Source: JANQMY01 sp965228775
Lineage (GTDB): Bacteria > Pseudomonadota > Alphaproteobacteria > JANQMY01
Direction: 5' to 3'
DNA: 64,000 nt
Assembly: GCA_965228775.1 (NCBI GenBank)
Contig: OZ245840.1
Span: 4,960,001-5,024,000, forward strand
Position 1 is the stretch's first letter; each line of letters begins with the position of its first letter. This document shows, piece after piece, positions 33,894 through 42,653 of this stretch. Made by a program: the position numbers and the translations under genes. Under the pieces are notes generated by a model. That model saw nothing but the letters and a program-made list of their open reading frames with translations, did not search any database and was not told where the DNA came from.

Positions 33894-34296
33894 AAAGCCC
33901 CCCACTGTCTGCCATGATTGATTCGCGCAGCGTTCCACTGTGCATGTTCGGTACATTTTGACAATGAAAGATCCCGAGAGCGTCCGAATCAGACGCAACT
34001 GTCATCGCGTAAATGTCATTGAAGAGTCGTGAGCGGCGTAATTTGTGACGCGCATCGGACACAAGAATTGCTTAGAGTGAAAAAAAATGTCCGTATGTCT
34101 TTCTTTCTGTTGGCATTGTGCGGATTCCCAGTAAAATCCTAATGATTCGCACTACGGGCATCTCGAATCCCACTTGTTCTTTGGGGTTCGCGACTTCTAC
34201 AAAAAAACAAAATCGTTCGCGGCGCTATATTTGGTGGCAATGAGGTGCCTGTATTGCTATATCTAGTGTGTTCGGACTGACTAAAGGGTTATCTCA
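33894..34296. other. Intergenic region between divergent MFS and HU genes
   Basis: About 400 bases hold both promoters. An oligo-A run (34080–34086 and 34200–34207) and a possible TTGGTG box at 34231 with TATATC at 34258 could serve HU. No ORF, repeat or convincing palindrome was found. Confidence 0.5.
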
Positions 34297-34581
34297 ATGA
34301 GCAAATCTGAATTTATCGAAGCCGTCGCTAAGCGTGGCAAGATCAGTAAGGCAGAAGCCAAGCGTGCAGTTGAATTGGTGTTCGGGGAAGTTGAAGCTGG
34401 TCTCAAGTCAAGCAAGAGTGCTGGCAAGTACACGATCGGCACGTTCGGTACATTCTCCATCACGAAACGTGCGGCACGCAAAGGCCGCAACCCAAGAACG
34501 GGTGAGCCGATTAAGATCAAAGCATCGAAGTCGCTGCGCTTCCGTCCTTCAATGCAATTGAAGAAGGCAGCAGGCTGCTAA
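34297..34581 (+). CDS. HU family DNA-binding protein
   Basis: This 94-residue basic protein is a standard HU/IHF fold: N-terminal dimer helices (MSKSEFIEAVAKRGKISKAEAKRAVELVF), then GKYTIGTFGTFSI and the DNA-binding arm motif RKGRNPRTGEPIKIKASKSLRFRP. It bends and compacts DNA. HU is more likely than IHF because the gene is monocistronic and the arm lacks IHF-specific features. A rho-independent terminator follows. Confidence 0.95.
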   Translation: MSKSEFIEAVAKRGKISKAEAKRAVELVFGEVEAGLKSSKSAGKYTIGTFGTFSITKRAARKGRNPRTGEPIKIKASKSLRFRPSMQLKKAAGC

Positions 34582-34604
34582 TCGGCAACAGCATTTCTTC
34601 GAAG

Positions 34605-34636
34605 AACCCGTCGGCCATAAGCCGGCGGGTTTTTTT
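34605..34636 (+). terminator. Rho-independent terminator of the HU gene
   Basis: AACCCGTCGGC (34605–34615) can pair with GCCGGCGGGTT (34621–34631), with one T-G pair, followed by a run of T to 34636. Confidence 0.9.
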
Positions 34637-34698
34637 GTGCGTAAAGAGGTAAAGTCGGAACAGAATCTTCTAGAACTGAACACTGTGGTGAAGAAGCT

Positions 34699-37635
34699 GT
34701 GAACAGCCTGAGCGACAACATACAGAAAATCGCAACGCCATTTGACGAACGACGCGCCCAAAGAACGCTTCTTGCGCTTGTGGAGTGCGTCCGCGAAACA
34801 AACGACGAGGCCCTGGCGGAGCGCGCATCACTCATCCTGTCAAAACTGCGTGCGCGTCGGTTTCTGAAGGGGCTGTTTGGGAACAGCCCGTTTCTTTCCC
34901 GCTTGGCCCTCAAGAACACCGGATTCTTTTTCGACGCTCTTGAAAGTGATTTGGATCATACATTCGCGGCACTGCTCAAACAGCTTGAAGACAATGCCGC
35001 TTTGGCTTCGGAAGAAGAATGGGCGAGCCTACTGCGGCGGTCGAAACAAAAGGCGGCGCTGCTTTTGGCAGCGGCAGATGTTGGGGGTGTTGGGGATACG
35101 GAACGTATTGTGCAGTGTTTGACGGCGTTTGCGGATGCCTGCATTCGCGAAACGGTTCATTGGTTGTTTGCCAACAATCTCGACCTGTCGGACTCTTGCC
35201 AGAAAACCGTGGCTCAAAGCGGTTTCTTTGTCTTAGGCATGGGAAAGTTCGGCGGTCACGAACTGAATTATTCAAGCGACATCGACCTGATCGTCTTTTT
35301 CGACAAAGAGAAACTATCGGTCCTGACCGATGATGAACCGCAAGTCTTCGCCATCAATCTCACGCGCAAATTGGTGTCATTGCTGAATGACATGACCGCC
35401 GACGGTTACGTCTTTCGGGTGGATTTGAGACTGCGCCCGGATGCCGGGGCGACGCAGGTAGCATTGTCGACCGAAGCGGCCGAAATCTACTACGAGACAT
35501 TTGGCCAAAACTGGGAACGGGCGGCCTTTATCAAAGCACGTGTCATTGGTGGTGACATGAAGGCGGGTGAGGCTTTTTTGGAGGGACTTACACCGTTCAT
35601 TTGGCGCCGTTACCTGGACTACGCGTCCATTGAAGATGTGCACAGCATCAAGCGGCAAATTCATGCTCATGGCGGGCATCGGGAAATTGCGGTCAACGGC
35701 CATGATGTGAAACTAGGGTGGGGCGGCATCCGCGAAATCGAGTTCTTCGTCCAAACGCAGCAACTCATTCTTGGCGGGCGTGACCCTAGTCTACGGGGCA
35801 AATCCACCTGCGCCACTCTTATCCAACTATGCGACCGGGGGATGATCACCCAGGACGTTGTCGACGAGCTTACAGAAGCCTACTGGTTCTTGCGGCTTGT
35901 GGAACATCGGCTGCAGATGATTGAAGATCAGCAGACGCATTCTCTGCCGGTTGAGGATGAGGGCGTTGCGCATGTGGCCGCCTTCTGCGGGTTTGAGAAC
36001 GAGGCATCGTTTCGTGAGGAACTGCTCCGTACACTTACGACTGTTCGCGAGCACTACAACAGCCTGTTTGAAAATGAGCCCACGCTCTCTAAAGAAACGG
36101 GAAGCCTCGTTTTTACCGGCGTCGATGATGATCCCGAGACGCTAAAGTCGTTAGAAAATTTGGGGTTTGAGCGGCCGAAACAAATCTCTGCCGCCATTCG
36201 GGCTTGGCATCATGGGCGTTTGCGGGCCACGCGCAGCGAGCGGGCCCGACAGAAACTGACGGCGATTGTGCCGGTCCTGCTGGAGTCTTTTTCAAAAGTG
36301 TCGGAGCCCGACGCCGCCTTCGGCCGTTTCAACCGTTTCCTGGAAGGGCTGCCCGCCGGTGTTCAGCTCTTTTCGCTTCTCCATTCCAACCCTCACCTGT
36401 TAGGCCTTCTTACCTCTGTTCTGGGAAGTGCGCCCCGGCTGGCGCCGATCCTGGCTGGGAATGCACAAATGCTGGATGCGGTGATAGAGCCTGGATATCT
36501 CGACAGGCTGCCGGACCTGCCGGAATTGCAAGATGAGTTCGCTGAACGTATTCGGACGGCGGATTCGTACGAGATGATCTTGGACGAAGCCCGCCGTTGG
36601 TCCCATGAGCAGTCCTTGCGGGTGGGTGTGCAGACGCTTACCGGTAAAGCGAAGGCGGAGCAGGCCGGCGCGGCTTACGCCAGTCTTGCTGAAACAGTGC
36701 TCACGGCTTTGTTGCCTGTGACAAGGGATTACGTTGGGCGCAGGTATGGCACCCTTCCGGGCGGCGACATGGCCGTCTTGGCCATGGGCAAACTTGGATC
36801 GCGTGAAATGACGGCGGCTTCCGATCTGGATTTGATTTTCGTTTATGATGCTCCGGATGCGGACGCATTGTCGGACGGCGAAGCGCCTCTTTCGGTAACG
36901 CAATATTTCATGCGGCTCAGTCAGCGTTTCATCAACGCATTGACGGTTCAAACAAGCGAAGGTGGGCTGTTCGAGGTGGACATGCGCCTACGGCCGTCCG
37001 GAAATTCCGGGCCATTGGCCACATCCATCGATCGGTTTGAAGCCTATCAAAGGGAAGACGCTTGGACATGGGAACACATGGCCATGACGCGGGCGCGGGT
37101 CATTGGAGGGTCAGACGTTCTGCGTGCCAAGATCGACCAGGTTGTCGCAAATGTCTTATGCCTGGAACGGGACCCGATGGTTGTTGCGCGGGACGTGTTG
37201 GACATGCGTCAGAAGATCGAAGACGAATATGCCAGTAATGATCCGTTGGAAATCAAGAACGTGCGTGGTGGCCTGTTGGATGTGGAATTCATTTGTCAAT
37301 TTTTGCAGCTTACACGCGCCAATGATCATCCCGAGATTCTAAGGGTGAATACAAAAGAGGCATTGTCTCAGATTGCGGAAGCCCAATTGTTGAAGGATGA
37401 AGACGCAGCCGCCTTGCTCAAGTCGTGCTCGCATTATCATAAGATTACACAGATTACCCGCGTGGCGTTCGAAAGCTCATTCACATTCGATGATGTGTCC
37501 GCAGGCCTGGAACAAATTCTTTGTGCCGCGGTGGATTGCAAAAGCCTGGTGGAGCTTGAGAACCATCTGAAGTCGCTTCAGGCGCGCATCCATGGGCTGT
37601 TTGTGGACGTCATCGAGAAACCGGCACACGCCTAA
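34699..37635 (+). CDS. glnE: Bifunctional glutamine synthetase adenylyltransferase/adenylyl-removing enzyme
   Basis: The 978-residue protein has the two nucleotidyltransferase halves of GlnE. The N-terminal one removes AMP (GMGKFGGHELNYSSDIDLIVF near 181–201, VDLRLRPDAG near 238), and the C-terminal one adds AMP (MGKLGSREMTAASDLDLIFVYD near 694–715, VDMRLRPSGNSGP near 760). It tunes glutamine synthetase activity under PII control. Length is normal for alphaproteobacteria. The start is a GTG with only a weak GAAGAA before it. It follows the HU terminator and converges with speE with a 9-base gap. Confidence 0.96.
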   Translation: MNSLSDNIQKIATPFDERRAQRTLLALVECVRETNDEALAERASLILSKLRARRFLKGLFGNSPFLSRLALKNTGFFFDALESDLDHTFAALLKQLEDNAALASEEEWASLLRRSKQKAALLLAAADVGGVGDTERIVQCLTAFADACIRETVHWLFANNLDLSDSCQKTVAQSGFFVLGMGKFGGHELNYSSDIDLIVFFDKEKLSVLTDDEPQVFAINLTRKLVSLLNDMTADGYVFRVDLRLRPDAGATQVALSTEAAEIYYETFGQNWERAAFIKARVIGGDMKAGEAFLEGLTPFIWRRYLDYASIEDVHSIKRQIHAHGGHREIAVNGHDVKLGWGGIREIEFFVQTQQLILGGRDPSLRGKSTCATLIQLCDRGMITQDVVDELTEAYWFLRLVEHRLQMIEDQQTHSLPVEDEGVAHVAAFCGFENEASFREELLRTLTTVREHYNSLFENEPTLSKETGSLVFTGVDDDPETLKSLENLGFERPKQISAAIRAWHHGRLRATRSERARQKLTAIVPVLLESFSKVSEPDAAFGRFNRFLEGLPAGVQLFSLLHSNPHLLGLLTSVLGSAPRLAPILAGNAQMLDAVIEPGYLDRLPDLPELQDEFAERIRTADSYEMILDEARRWSHEQSLRVGVQTLTGKAKAEQAGAAYASLAETVLTALLPVTRDYVGRRYGTLPGGDMAVLAMGKLGSREMTAASDLDLIFVYDAPDADALSDGEAPLSVTQYFMRLSQRFINALTVQTSEGGLFEVDMRLRPSGNSGPLATSIDRFEAYQREDAWTWEHMAMTRARVIGGSDVLRAKIDQVVANVLCLERDPMVVARDVLDMRQKIEDEYASNDPLEIKNVRGGLLDVEFICQFLQLTRANDHPEILRVNTKEALSQIAEAQLLKDEDAAALLKSCSHYHKITQITRVAFESSFTFDDVSAGLEQILCAAVDCKSLVELENHLKSLQARIHGLFVDVIEKPAHA

Positions 37636-37644
37636 AGCTGTCGT

Positions 37645-38505
37645 TTAACGGATCAGTTCTTCGATCCAGTTTGGCAATGCGTAGGCGGCTTTGTGAATTT
37701 TCGCGTTGTAATAGGTTGTCTTAGGAGAAACGTCGCTCACCCGTTGATCGACAAGCTTCAGGTTTTCTTCCCGGCCAAGCGCAAATCCCTTACTCGCCCA
37801 GGTAAGCGCCATAAACCCGCCGGTATAGGTGGGGGTCACCGTCAGATAGACTCCGCTGTGGGGGAACACGTGAGCCAACTGCCGGCAGGTATCGCTTAAC
37901 TCTTCGGCTTGGAAAAACGGGGCGCCCGTTTGGAACACCGCAATACCGTTGGGCGACAGGGCATCGGAGATTGTCCGATAGAACTGGTCCGAAAACAAAA
38001 CTTCAGCCGGGCCCACCGGGTCTGGCCGGTCACTTACGATCAAATCATATTTGCCCCGCTGTTCAGGTTCCTTCAGAAACTCTGCCGCATCCCGGATATG
38101 AATGTTCAATCGTTCATCGGCGAAGGCGGAGGCGTTGAGGTCGGCGAAATGTTCCCGGCACAGATCAACCACGCGGCCGTCAATCTCTGCAAGGTCAACG
38201 GTCGAGACGGATGTGTGCTTGAGGGCTTCCTCGGCCACGGCTAAATCGCCGCCGCCGACGATGGCCACATTCTTCACGTTACCGTGTTCGAACATGGGCA
38301 AGTGCGTCAGCATTTCCGAATAGCTGTCTTCGTCTCGCGTGGTGATTTGAACGATCCCGTCCAGAACCATGATACGGCCATTGTCGTCCGTATCGAAGAT
38401 TTGGATGTGCTGAAACTCGCTGCGTTCATCGACGAGCATCGGCCCTTTTAGCTTGAACCCTTGGAAGTATCCGCCGTGAAGGCCTTCGATGAAGCTCTCT
38501 GTCAT
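37645..38505 (-). CDS. speE: Spermidine synthase (polyamine aminopropyltransferase)
   Basis: From the ATG at 38505 the protein has 286 residues, normal for SpeE. It transfers an aminopropyl group from decarboxylated SAM to putrescine. Recognisable parts are GRIMVLDGIVQITTRDEDSYSEMLTHLPMF near 43–72, the nucleotide loop VGGGDLAVAEEAL near 83–95, and the catalytic-Asp segment VSDRPDPVGPAEVLF near 157–171 (Asp159). Two usual features differ: GGGDGG is GGGDLA, and the S/T-D-P context has Arg-Pro. Substrate preference may therefore differ. Upstream in-frame Mets would read through 15-bp tandem repeats. It is divergent from speD. Confidence 0.88.
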   Translation of the reverse strand: MTESFIEGLHGGYFQGFKLKGPMLVDERSEFQHIQIFDTDDNGRIMVLDGIVQITTRDEDSYSEMLTHLPMFEHGNVKNVAIVGGGDLAVAEEALKHTSVSTVDLAEIDGRVVDLCREHFADLNASAFADERLNIHIRDAAEFLKEPEQRGKYDLIVSDRPDPVGPAEVLFSDQFYRTISDALSPNGIAVFQTGAPFFQAEELSDTCRQLAHVFPHSGVYLTVTPTYTGGFMALTWASKGFALGREENLKLVDQRVSDVSPKTTYYNAKIHKAAYALPNWIEELIR

Positions 38506-38525
38506 TTTGCGTTGATGCCCCCATG

Positions 38526-38570
38526 TCATGATCAGGAGTGTCATGATCCGGAGTGTGATCATCCGGAACT
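38526..38570. repeat. 15-bp tandem repeat upstream of speE
   Basis: TCATGATCAGGAGTG (38526–38540) and TCATGATCCGGAGTG (38541–38555) differ at one base. A third, degenerate unit (TGATCATCCGGAACT) follows. If translated with an upstream start they encode the repeated peptide MITLR-IMTLL-IMT. They are more likely part of the speE leader. Confidence 0.6.
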
Positions 38571-38645
38571 GCCAGACCATTCTGGCGCGCGGACATATAG
38601 GGCAGATGTCTCCGAAAGAGAACCCAAAACCGGTTGGTCAAAAAA

Positions 38646-38660
38646 GCGCACTCAGTGCGT
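38646..38660. promoter_or_regulatory. Palindromic operator GCGCAC-TCA-GTGCGT between speE and speD
   Basis: This 15-bp site has one mismatch to a perfect palindrome (last base T) and belongs to the same set as 426, 19612, 19641 and 19667. It sits 10 bases upstream of the speD -35 box and could serve both divergent genes. Confidence 0.5.
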
Positions 38661-38670
38661 ATGATTTTTG

Positions 38671-38699
38671 TTGACGCGGCGGATCAATTTTCATTATAT
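38671..38699 (+). promoter_or_regulatory. speD promoter
   Basis: TTGACG (38671–38676) and TTATAT (38694–38699) are 17 bases apart, a strong sigma70-type promoter. Transcription would start near 38706, leaving a leader of about 130 bases before the speD ATG. Confidence 0.65.
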
Positions 38700-38723
38700 G
38701 CGCGCCGCGCTGACGGCATGGGT

Positions 38724-38773
38724 CTGACAATACGGTCAGGCATGTGTCCCCAACCTCCGGCGTTTACCGGAGG
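38724..38773 (+). promoter_or_regulatory. Two hairpins in the speD leader
   Basis: CTGAC (38724–38728) pairs with GTCAG (38735–38739), and CCTCCGG (38754–38760) pairs with CCGGAGG (38767–38773) around a 6-base loop. No T-run follows, so they are not a classical terminator. The second stem is purine/pyrimidine-rich and includes a Shine-Dalgarno-like GGAGG. A regulatory leader sensing polyamine or SAM is possible but untested. Confidence 0.4.
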
Positions 38774-38834
38774 TATGAACCGATAAATGTCCACGGGCGC
38801 AGTTGGTTGAACATTTTGTTGGTGGAGTGGGCTT

Positions 38835-39305
38835 ATGGCGTCGTCTCAGTCAAAGGTGGTGAAATTGTCGAATGCTGTTGCGCGGGAGGACGAACACGTG
38901 AATGCCTCCGTCGATACGACGCAAGTTACTGAAAACAAAGATTATTTTGTTGAGCGTGATGGCTTGGTCTATGCCGGAAGCCATTTGATTGTGGATCTTT
39001 GGGGCGCGCAGGGTCTGTCGGATGTGGAGCATATCGAAGCCGCGCTGCGCGAGGCGGTTGTGGCCTCCAAGGCGACCCTGTTGCACATTCATCTGCACCA
39101 GTTTGGTCCCAACGAAGGGGTATCCGGCGTTGCGGTCTTGGCCGAATCCCACATCAGCATTCACACCTGGCCGGAACGGGAATATGCGGCCATCGACATT
39201 TTCATGTGCGGTGCCGCCGAACCCGCGAAAGCCATCCCGGTTTTGAAACAAGCCTTCCAGCCGAAGAACGTATCTATCGGTGAACACAAGCGCGGCGTCA
39301 TCTGA
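38835..39305 (+). CDS. speD: S-adenosylmethionine decarboxylase proenzyme, class 1B
   Basis: This 156-residue proenzyme makes the aminopropyl donor for SpeE. It cleaves itself between Glu104 and Ser105 in LAESHISIHTWPE to form the pyruvoyl group; His110 and Cys125 (FMCGAAEP) are the other processing and catalytic residues. Compared with the usual ~120-residue class 1B enzymes it has about 35–40 extra N-terminal residues (MASSQSKVVKLSN…VTENKDYF). A GGAG lies about 10 bases before the ATG. It has a promoter and structured leader of its own and is divergent from speE. Confidence 0.95.
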   Translation: MASSQSKVVKLSNAVAREDEHVNASVDTTQVTENKDYFVERDGLVYAGSHLIVDLWGAQGLSDVEHIEAALREAVVASKATLLHIHLHQFGPNEGVSGVAVLAESHISIHTWPEREYAAIDIFMCGAAEPAKAIPVLKQAFQPKNVSIGEHKRGVI

Positions 39306-39462
39306 TTGATTTGCCGTTAACTTGCTGGTAACTCCCGTGGCACAAGTGCGGGGCGCGACCGCGGCTTGGTAAACACATTCTTTATTTAGTCGGCGTTAAG
39401 GTCGCTACCGATGGTGGCGGGGCCGGTGTCTGCGCCCCTGGGGCAGTTTTCGGGCGCATGGA

Positions 39463-41052
39463 ATGACGCAGCAATTCGATGTGGCAATTATCGGCGCGGG
39501 CCTTAACGGCCTGACGGCGGCTGCTTATCTGGCGAAGGCCGGAAAGAATGTTGTGGTGCTGGAGCGTGGCGACCGTGTTGGCGGTGCTGCCGCAAACCGC
39601 GACGTGTTTCCCGGTTTCACATTTCCAACGGCTGGCTATGCGAGCTCGCTTCTTCACCCGTCGATTGTGCATGACCTCGATCTTGGCCGACATGGTTTGG
39701 TGTTTCACCCCACAAGGGCGCATGTGACACTGTCGCAGGAAAGCGAGTTGCTTGCCACTTATCCCGACGTGCAGAAAACAGTCCAGGCGCTGCAACACCA
39801 GTCTTTGAGAGATGCAGAATCTTACGGCCATATGATCACCGCCTTGCGGCGCTTCGCGACATTCGCCGAACCGCTGTTGGCCCAGACCGCCGATTCAGGC
39901 AAACGAAACCCGGTAAACTCATTCGAGCTTTTGCAGGAACAGGCGACAGCATACGGCGACGTGGACACGCTTCGGACGATGCGTTGGGCATTCCAAAGCA
40001 TCGGTGATGCGCTTGAAGACTGGTTTGAGATTCCGATCCTGAAGGCCCACTTGGCGGGGCGCGCCTTGCTTGGGGCCTCTCTTGGCCCGTTTTCAGCAAC
40101 GACGGCACCTTTGCTGTCGAAGTCCCTTGGATACTTCGCCCCCGGACAGTCCGCCACTGTTGGGTATGTACGGGGCGGGGCAGGGGCCTTGGCCGAAGCG
40201 TTGGTGAAAGCGCTTTGGTCATTTGGCGGTGAAGTGCGTTTAGAGGCGAAAGTTTCCGACATTCAGCTCAAGGATGGAAAGGCAGTCGGCGTCGTCCTGG
40301 ACCGTGGCGAAGAGATCGAAGTAGGGACCATCATCTCCAGCCTCGACGTTAAACAGACGTTTCTGACTTTGTTCGACTGGAATGCGCTTCAGCAGCCCAT
40401 GATCGACAAAGTTCTTAAGGTGAAGACACGCGGGGCGCTGGGTAAGATCAGCCTTGCGCTTGATAGCCAGCCGAGATTCCCCGGCATTCCTGCAGGATCG
40501 CCATTGTGGACCGGGGACTGGCAATTGACGCCCACAATGCTTGACCTCGAGCGCGCCTATGATGACTGGAAAAACAATGTTCTGTCTCAAGAGCCGCATA
40601 TCGTTTTCAACACACCGACTGCGTTTGATTCCACATTGGCGCCACCCGGCAAGCACGTCATGTTGGTGTTTGTCCAATACCTGCCGGAGGAGCTGTTGGA
40701 CGGCCCATGGGATGGCGAAAAGAAAGAGATTTTGTGTCAGCGGGTGATTGACAGGATATCCGAATTTAGTCCCGGTTTTAAGGATCTCGTTCTGCACACG
40801 GAAGTACAAACGCCCAACGATTTGGAAGAAATGTATGGCTTAAGTGGTGGGCACATCTTTCACGGAGAAGAAACACCGGACAGGTTGCTGGTGAATTCAG
40901 GTTTCCAGGATGTGGCGCAACACCGGTCGCCGATCAGCAATCTTTATCTGTGCGGTGCGGGATGTCATCCGGCCGGTGGCTTGTTGGCGATGGCTGGGCA
41001 ATCCGCAGCACGGGTGGTCCAAACGGATCTCACGCCACGGAGGTGGTTGTGA
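39463..41052 (+). CDS. FAD-dependent oxidoreductase, phytoene desaturase/PYROXD2-like (1)
   Basis: This 529-residue flavoprotein belongs to the CrtI-like group (COG1233). VAIIGAGLNGLTAAAYLAKAGKNVVVLERGDRVGG near 7–38 is the dinucleotide-binding fold plus the GG doublet. The C-terminal LYLCGAGCHPAGGLLAMAGQSAARVV closes the FAD site. Many bacterial relatives act on substrates other than carotenoids, and no carotenoid genes (crtB, crtE) are nearby. It is the first gene of a three-gene operon, coupled to a second, similar oxidoreductase by a GTGA overlap. Confidence 0.88.
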   Translation: MTQQFDVAIIGAGLNGLTAAAYLAKAGKNVVVLERGDRVGGAAANRDVFPGFTFPTAGYASSLLHPSIVHDLDLGRHGLVFHPTRAHVTLSQESELLATYPDVQKTVQALQHQSLRDAESYGHMITALRRFATFAEPLLAQTADSGKRNPVNSFELLQEQATAYGDVDTLRTMRWAFQSIGDALEDWFEIPILKAHLAGRALLGASLGPFSATTAPLLSKSLGYFAPGQSATVGYVRGGAGALAEALVKALWSFGGEVRLEAKVSDIQLKDGKAVGVVLDRGEEIEVGTIISSLDVKQTFLTLFDWNALQQPMIDKVLKVKTRGALGKISLALDSQPRFPGIPAGSPLWTGDWQLTPTMLDLERAYDDWKNNVLSQEPHIVFNTPTAFDSTLAPPGKHVMLVFVQYLPEELLDGPWDGEKKEILCQRVIDRISEFSPGFKDLVLHTEVQTPNDLEEMYGLSGGHIFHGEETPDRLLVNSGFQDVAQHRSPISNLYLCGAGCHPAGGLLAMAGQSAARVVQTDLTPRRWL

Positions 41053-42653
41053 CAAGGGCGAAGGGCAGTTTCCACCAATATGACGTGGCTATTATCGGGG
41101 CAGGACATAACGGTCTGGTCTGTGGCGCCATGTTGGCGAAAGCCGGCAAGAAGGTGGTGTTATTGGAAGCGCGCCAAAAGATTGGTGGGCTGAGCGTCAC
41201 CGAAGACATTGCAGAAGACGTGCAAGGCCCTGTCTGCGCCCATCTTGTGCAGGGCATAAACAAGAAAGTGGCATCGGACCTGCGGCTGGCCAGGCATGGT
41301 GTGTCCTTTCTTGACGGCTTCCAAACCACGATAGCCCTGAGCGAAGACGGTCAGCACTTGGTGCTCTCACGAAACGCCGAAGAGACAAAGGCCAGCATTG
41401 AAGCGTTCTCTTCGAACGACGCGAGCGCCTATTTGAAATTCGAAGAGCGGCTTTCCGCATTTTCGAACGTGCTGTCTACGTTGATCACCGAACCGCTGCC
41501 GGCTGTTGCTGCTCATCAGCGTGACAGTGACCGTCAATGGCACAAAATGCGCCAGGCTTTGAAGAAGCTGCATGTGGATCAGGCGGCGGAATTCATGACA
41601 GTGTTGTCGGGAAGCGTCGCCGATTTTCTCGATGAACATTTCGAAACCGATCTTTTAAAGGGTGCGTTGGCGCACGACGCCATTATGGGAAACGCGTTCG
41701 GGCCGCGCAGCCCAGGTTCCATGTTGACAATGATGTATCGGCGCGCGTCTCAGCAATTGAGCGACCCACACTATTTTGGATACCCCAAGGGGGGTGTCGG
41801 TGCGCTATCGGACGCTCTTGGAAAGGCTGCTCTCGACGCCGGCGCCGACATTCGGCTTGGGGCTGATGTGGTTTCCCTTAATGTGATCGATGGGCGTATA
41901 GCAGGTGTTACGCTTGAGGACGGGCAGACCATCTCTGCCCGAGCCGTCGTGTCCAGTGTTGATCCCAAGAAGACATTTGTGGACCTTCTGCCGGTGGGCT
42001 CCGCTGATCTGCGTTTTCTGCGCGGCATTCGCCGGTGGCGCAGTAGAGGTGTCGCGGCGAAGCTGAACTTTGTCCTGGATGGCCTTCCCGAATTCGATGA
42101 ATTGACCGAAGAAGATGTAACAAGGTCGCGCCTGCTTATCTGTCCAAGTCCGGACTACCTCGAATTTGCGTTTAATCACACCAAGTACAATGAGTTCAGC
42201 GAATTTCCGGCCCTGGAAATCATCATTCCGAGTGCTTTGGATCCGACCCTCGCCCCAAGCGGTCAGCACGTTATGTCGATCTTGGTGCACTACTGTCCAT
42301 TCGATCTGGCAGGCGGCTGGGATGCCGGACGGGACCGGTTTGTCGAGCGGGTGATCCGCGTTTTGTCGGATTTCGCGCCGGATATAGCCGATCGGATCGT
42401 TGCAGGCCAGGTTCTGACACCAGCGGATATTGCCCGGGATTTCGGTCTCACCGGTGGTCATTGGCACCATGGTGATATGTCTCTTGATCAAAGCCTGTTG
42501 TTCCGGCCTGATCCGGCCGCCAATCATTATGAAACGCCGGTACCGGGACTGTACCTTTGCGGCGCCGGGAGCCATCCGGGGGGCGGCATTACCGGAACAC
42601 CAGGTCACAACGCAGCGCAGGTAATCATTGCCCGGGAAAGGGACCGCAAATGA
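41049..42653 (+). CDS. FAD-dependent oxidoreductase, phytoene desaturase/PYROXD2-like (2)
   Basis: From the GTG at 41049 the protein has 534 residues. GGAGGTG a few bases upstream and the overlap with the previous stop support this start over the longer open frame. VAIIGAGHNGLVCGAMLAKAGKKVVLLEARQKIGG is the FAD-binding start, and LYLCGAGSHPGGGITGTPGHNAAQVI the C-terminal part. It is a paralogue of the preceding protein. Two such enzymes in tandem may form a heteromer. It overlaps the GcvT-like gene by ATGA. Confidence 0.88.
   Translation: MTRAKGSFHQYDVAIIGAGHNGLVCGAMLAKAGKKVVLLEARQKIGGLSVTEDIAEDVQGPVCAHLVQGINKKVASDLRLARHGVSFLDGFQTTIALSEDGQHLVLSRNAEETKASIEAFSSNDASAYLKFEERLSAFSNVLSTLITEPLPAVAAHQRDSDRQWHKMRQALKKLHVDQAAEFMTVLSGSVADFLDEHFETDLLKGALAHDAIMGNAFGPRSPGSMLTMMYRRASQQLSDPHYFGYPKGGVGALSDALGKAALDAGADIRLGADVVSLNVIDGRIAGVTLEDGQTISARAVVSSVDPKKTFVDLLPVGSADLRFLRGIRRWRSRGVAAKLNFVLDGLPEFDELTEEDVTRSRLLICPSPDYLEFAFNHTKYNEFSEFPALEIIIPSALDPTLAPSGQHVMSILVHYCPFDLAGGWDAGRDRFVERVIRVLSDFAPDIADRIVAGQVLTPADIARDFGLTGGHWHHGDMSLDQSLLFRPDPAANHYETPVPGLYLCGAGSHPGGGITGTPGHNAAQVIIARERDRK

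Noticed and set aside
34699..37635. Several long alternative-frame ORFs inside glnE
   Set aside because: They are shadows of the 978-residue coding frame with its two clear nucleotidyltransferase motifs.
39463..42653. Carotenoid biosynthesis cluster
   Set aside because: Two CrtI-like flavoproteins occur, but there is no phytoene synthase, geranylgeranyl diphosphate synthase or cyclase nearby, and a GcvT-like gene completes the operon.
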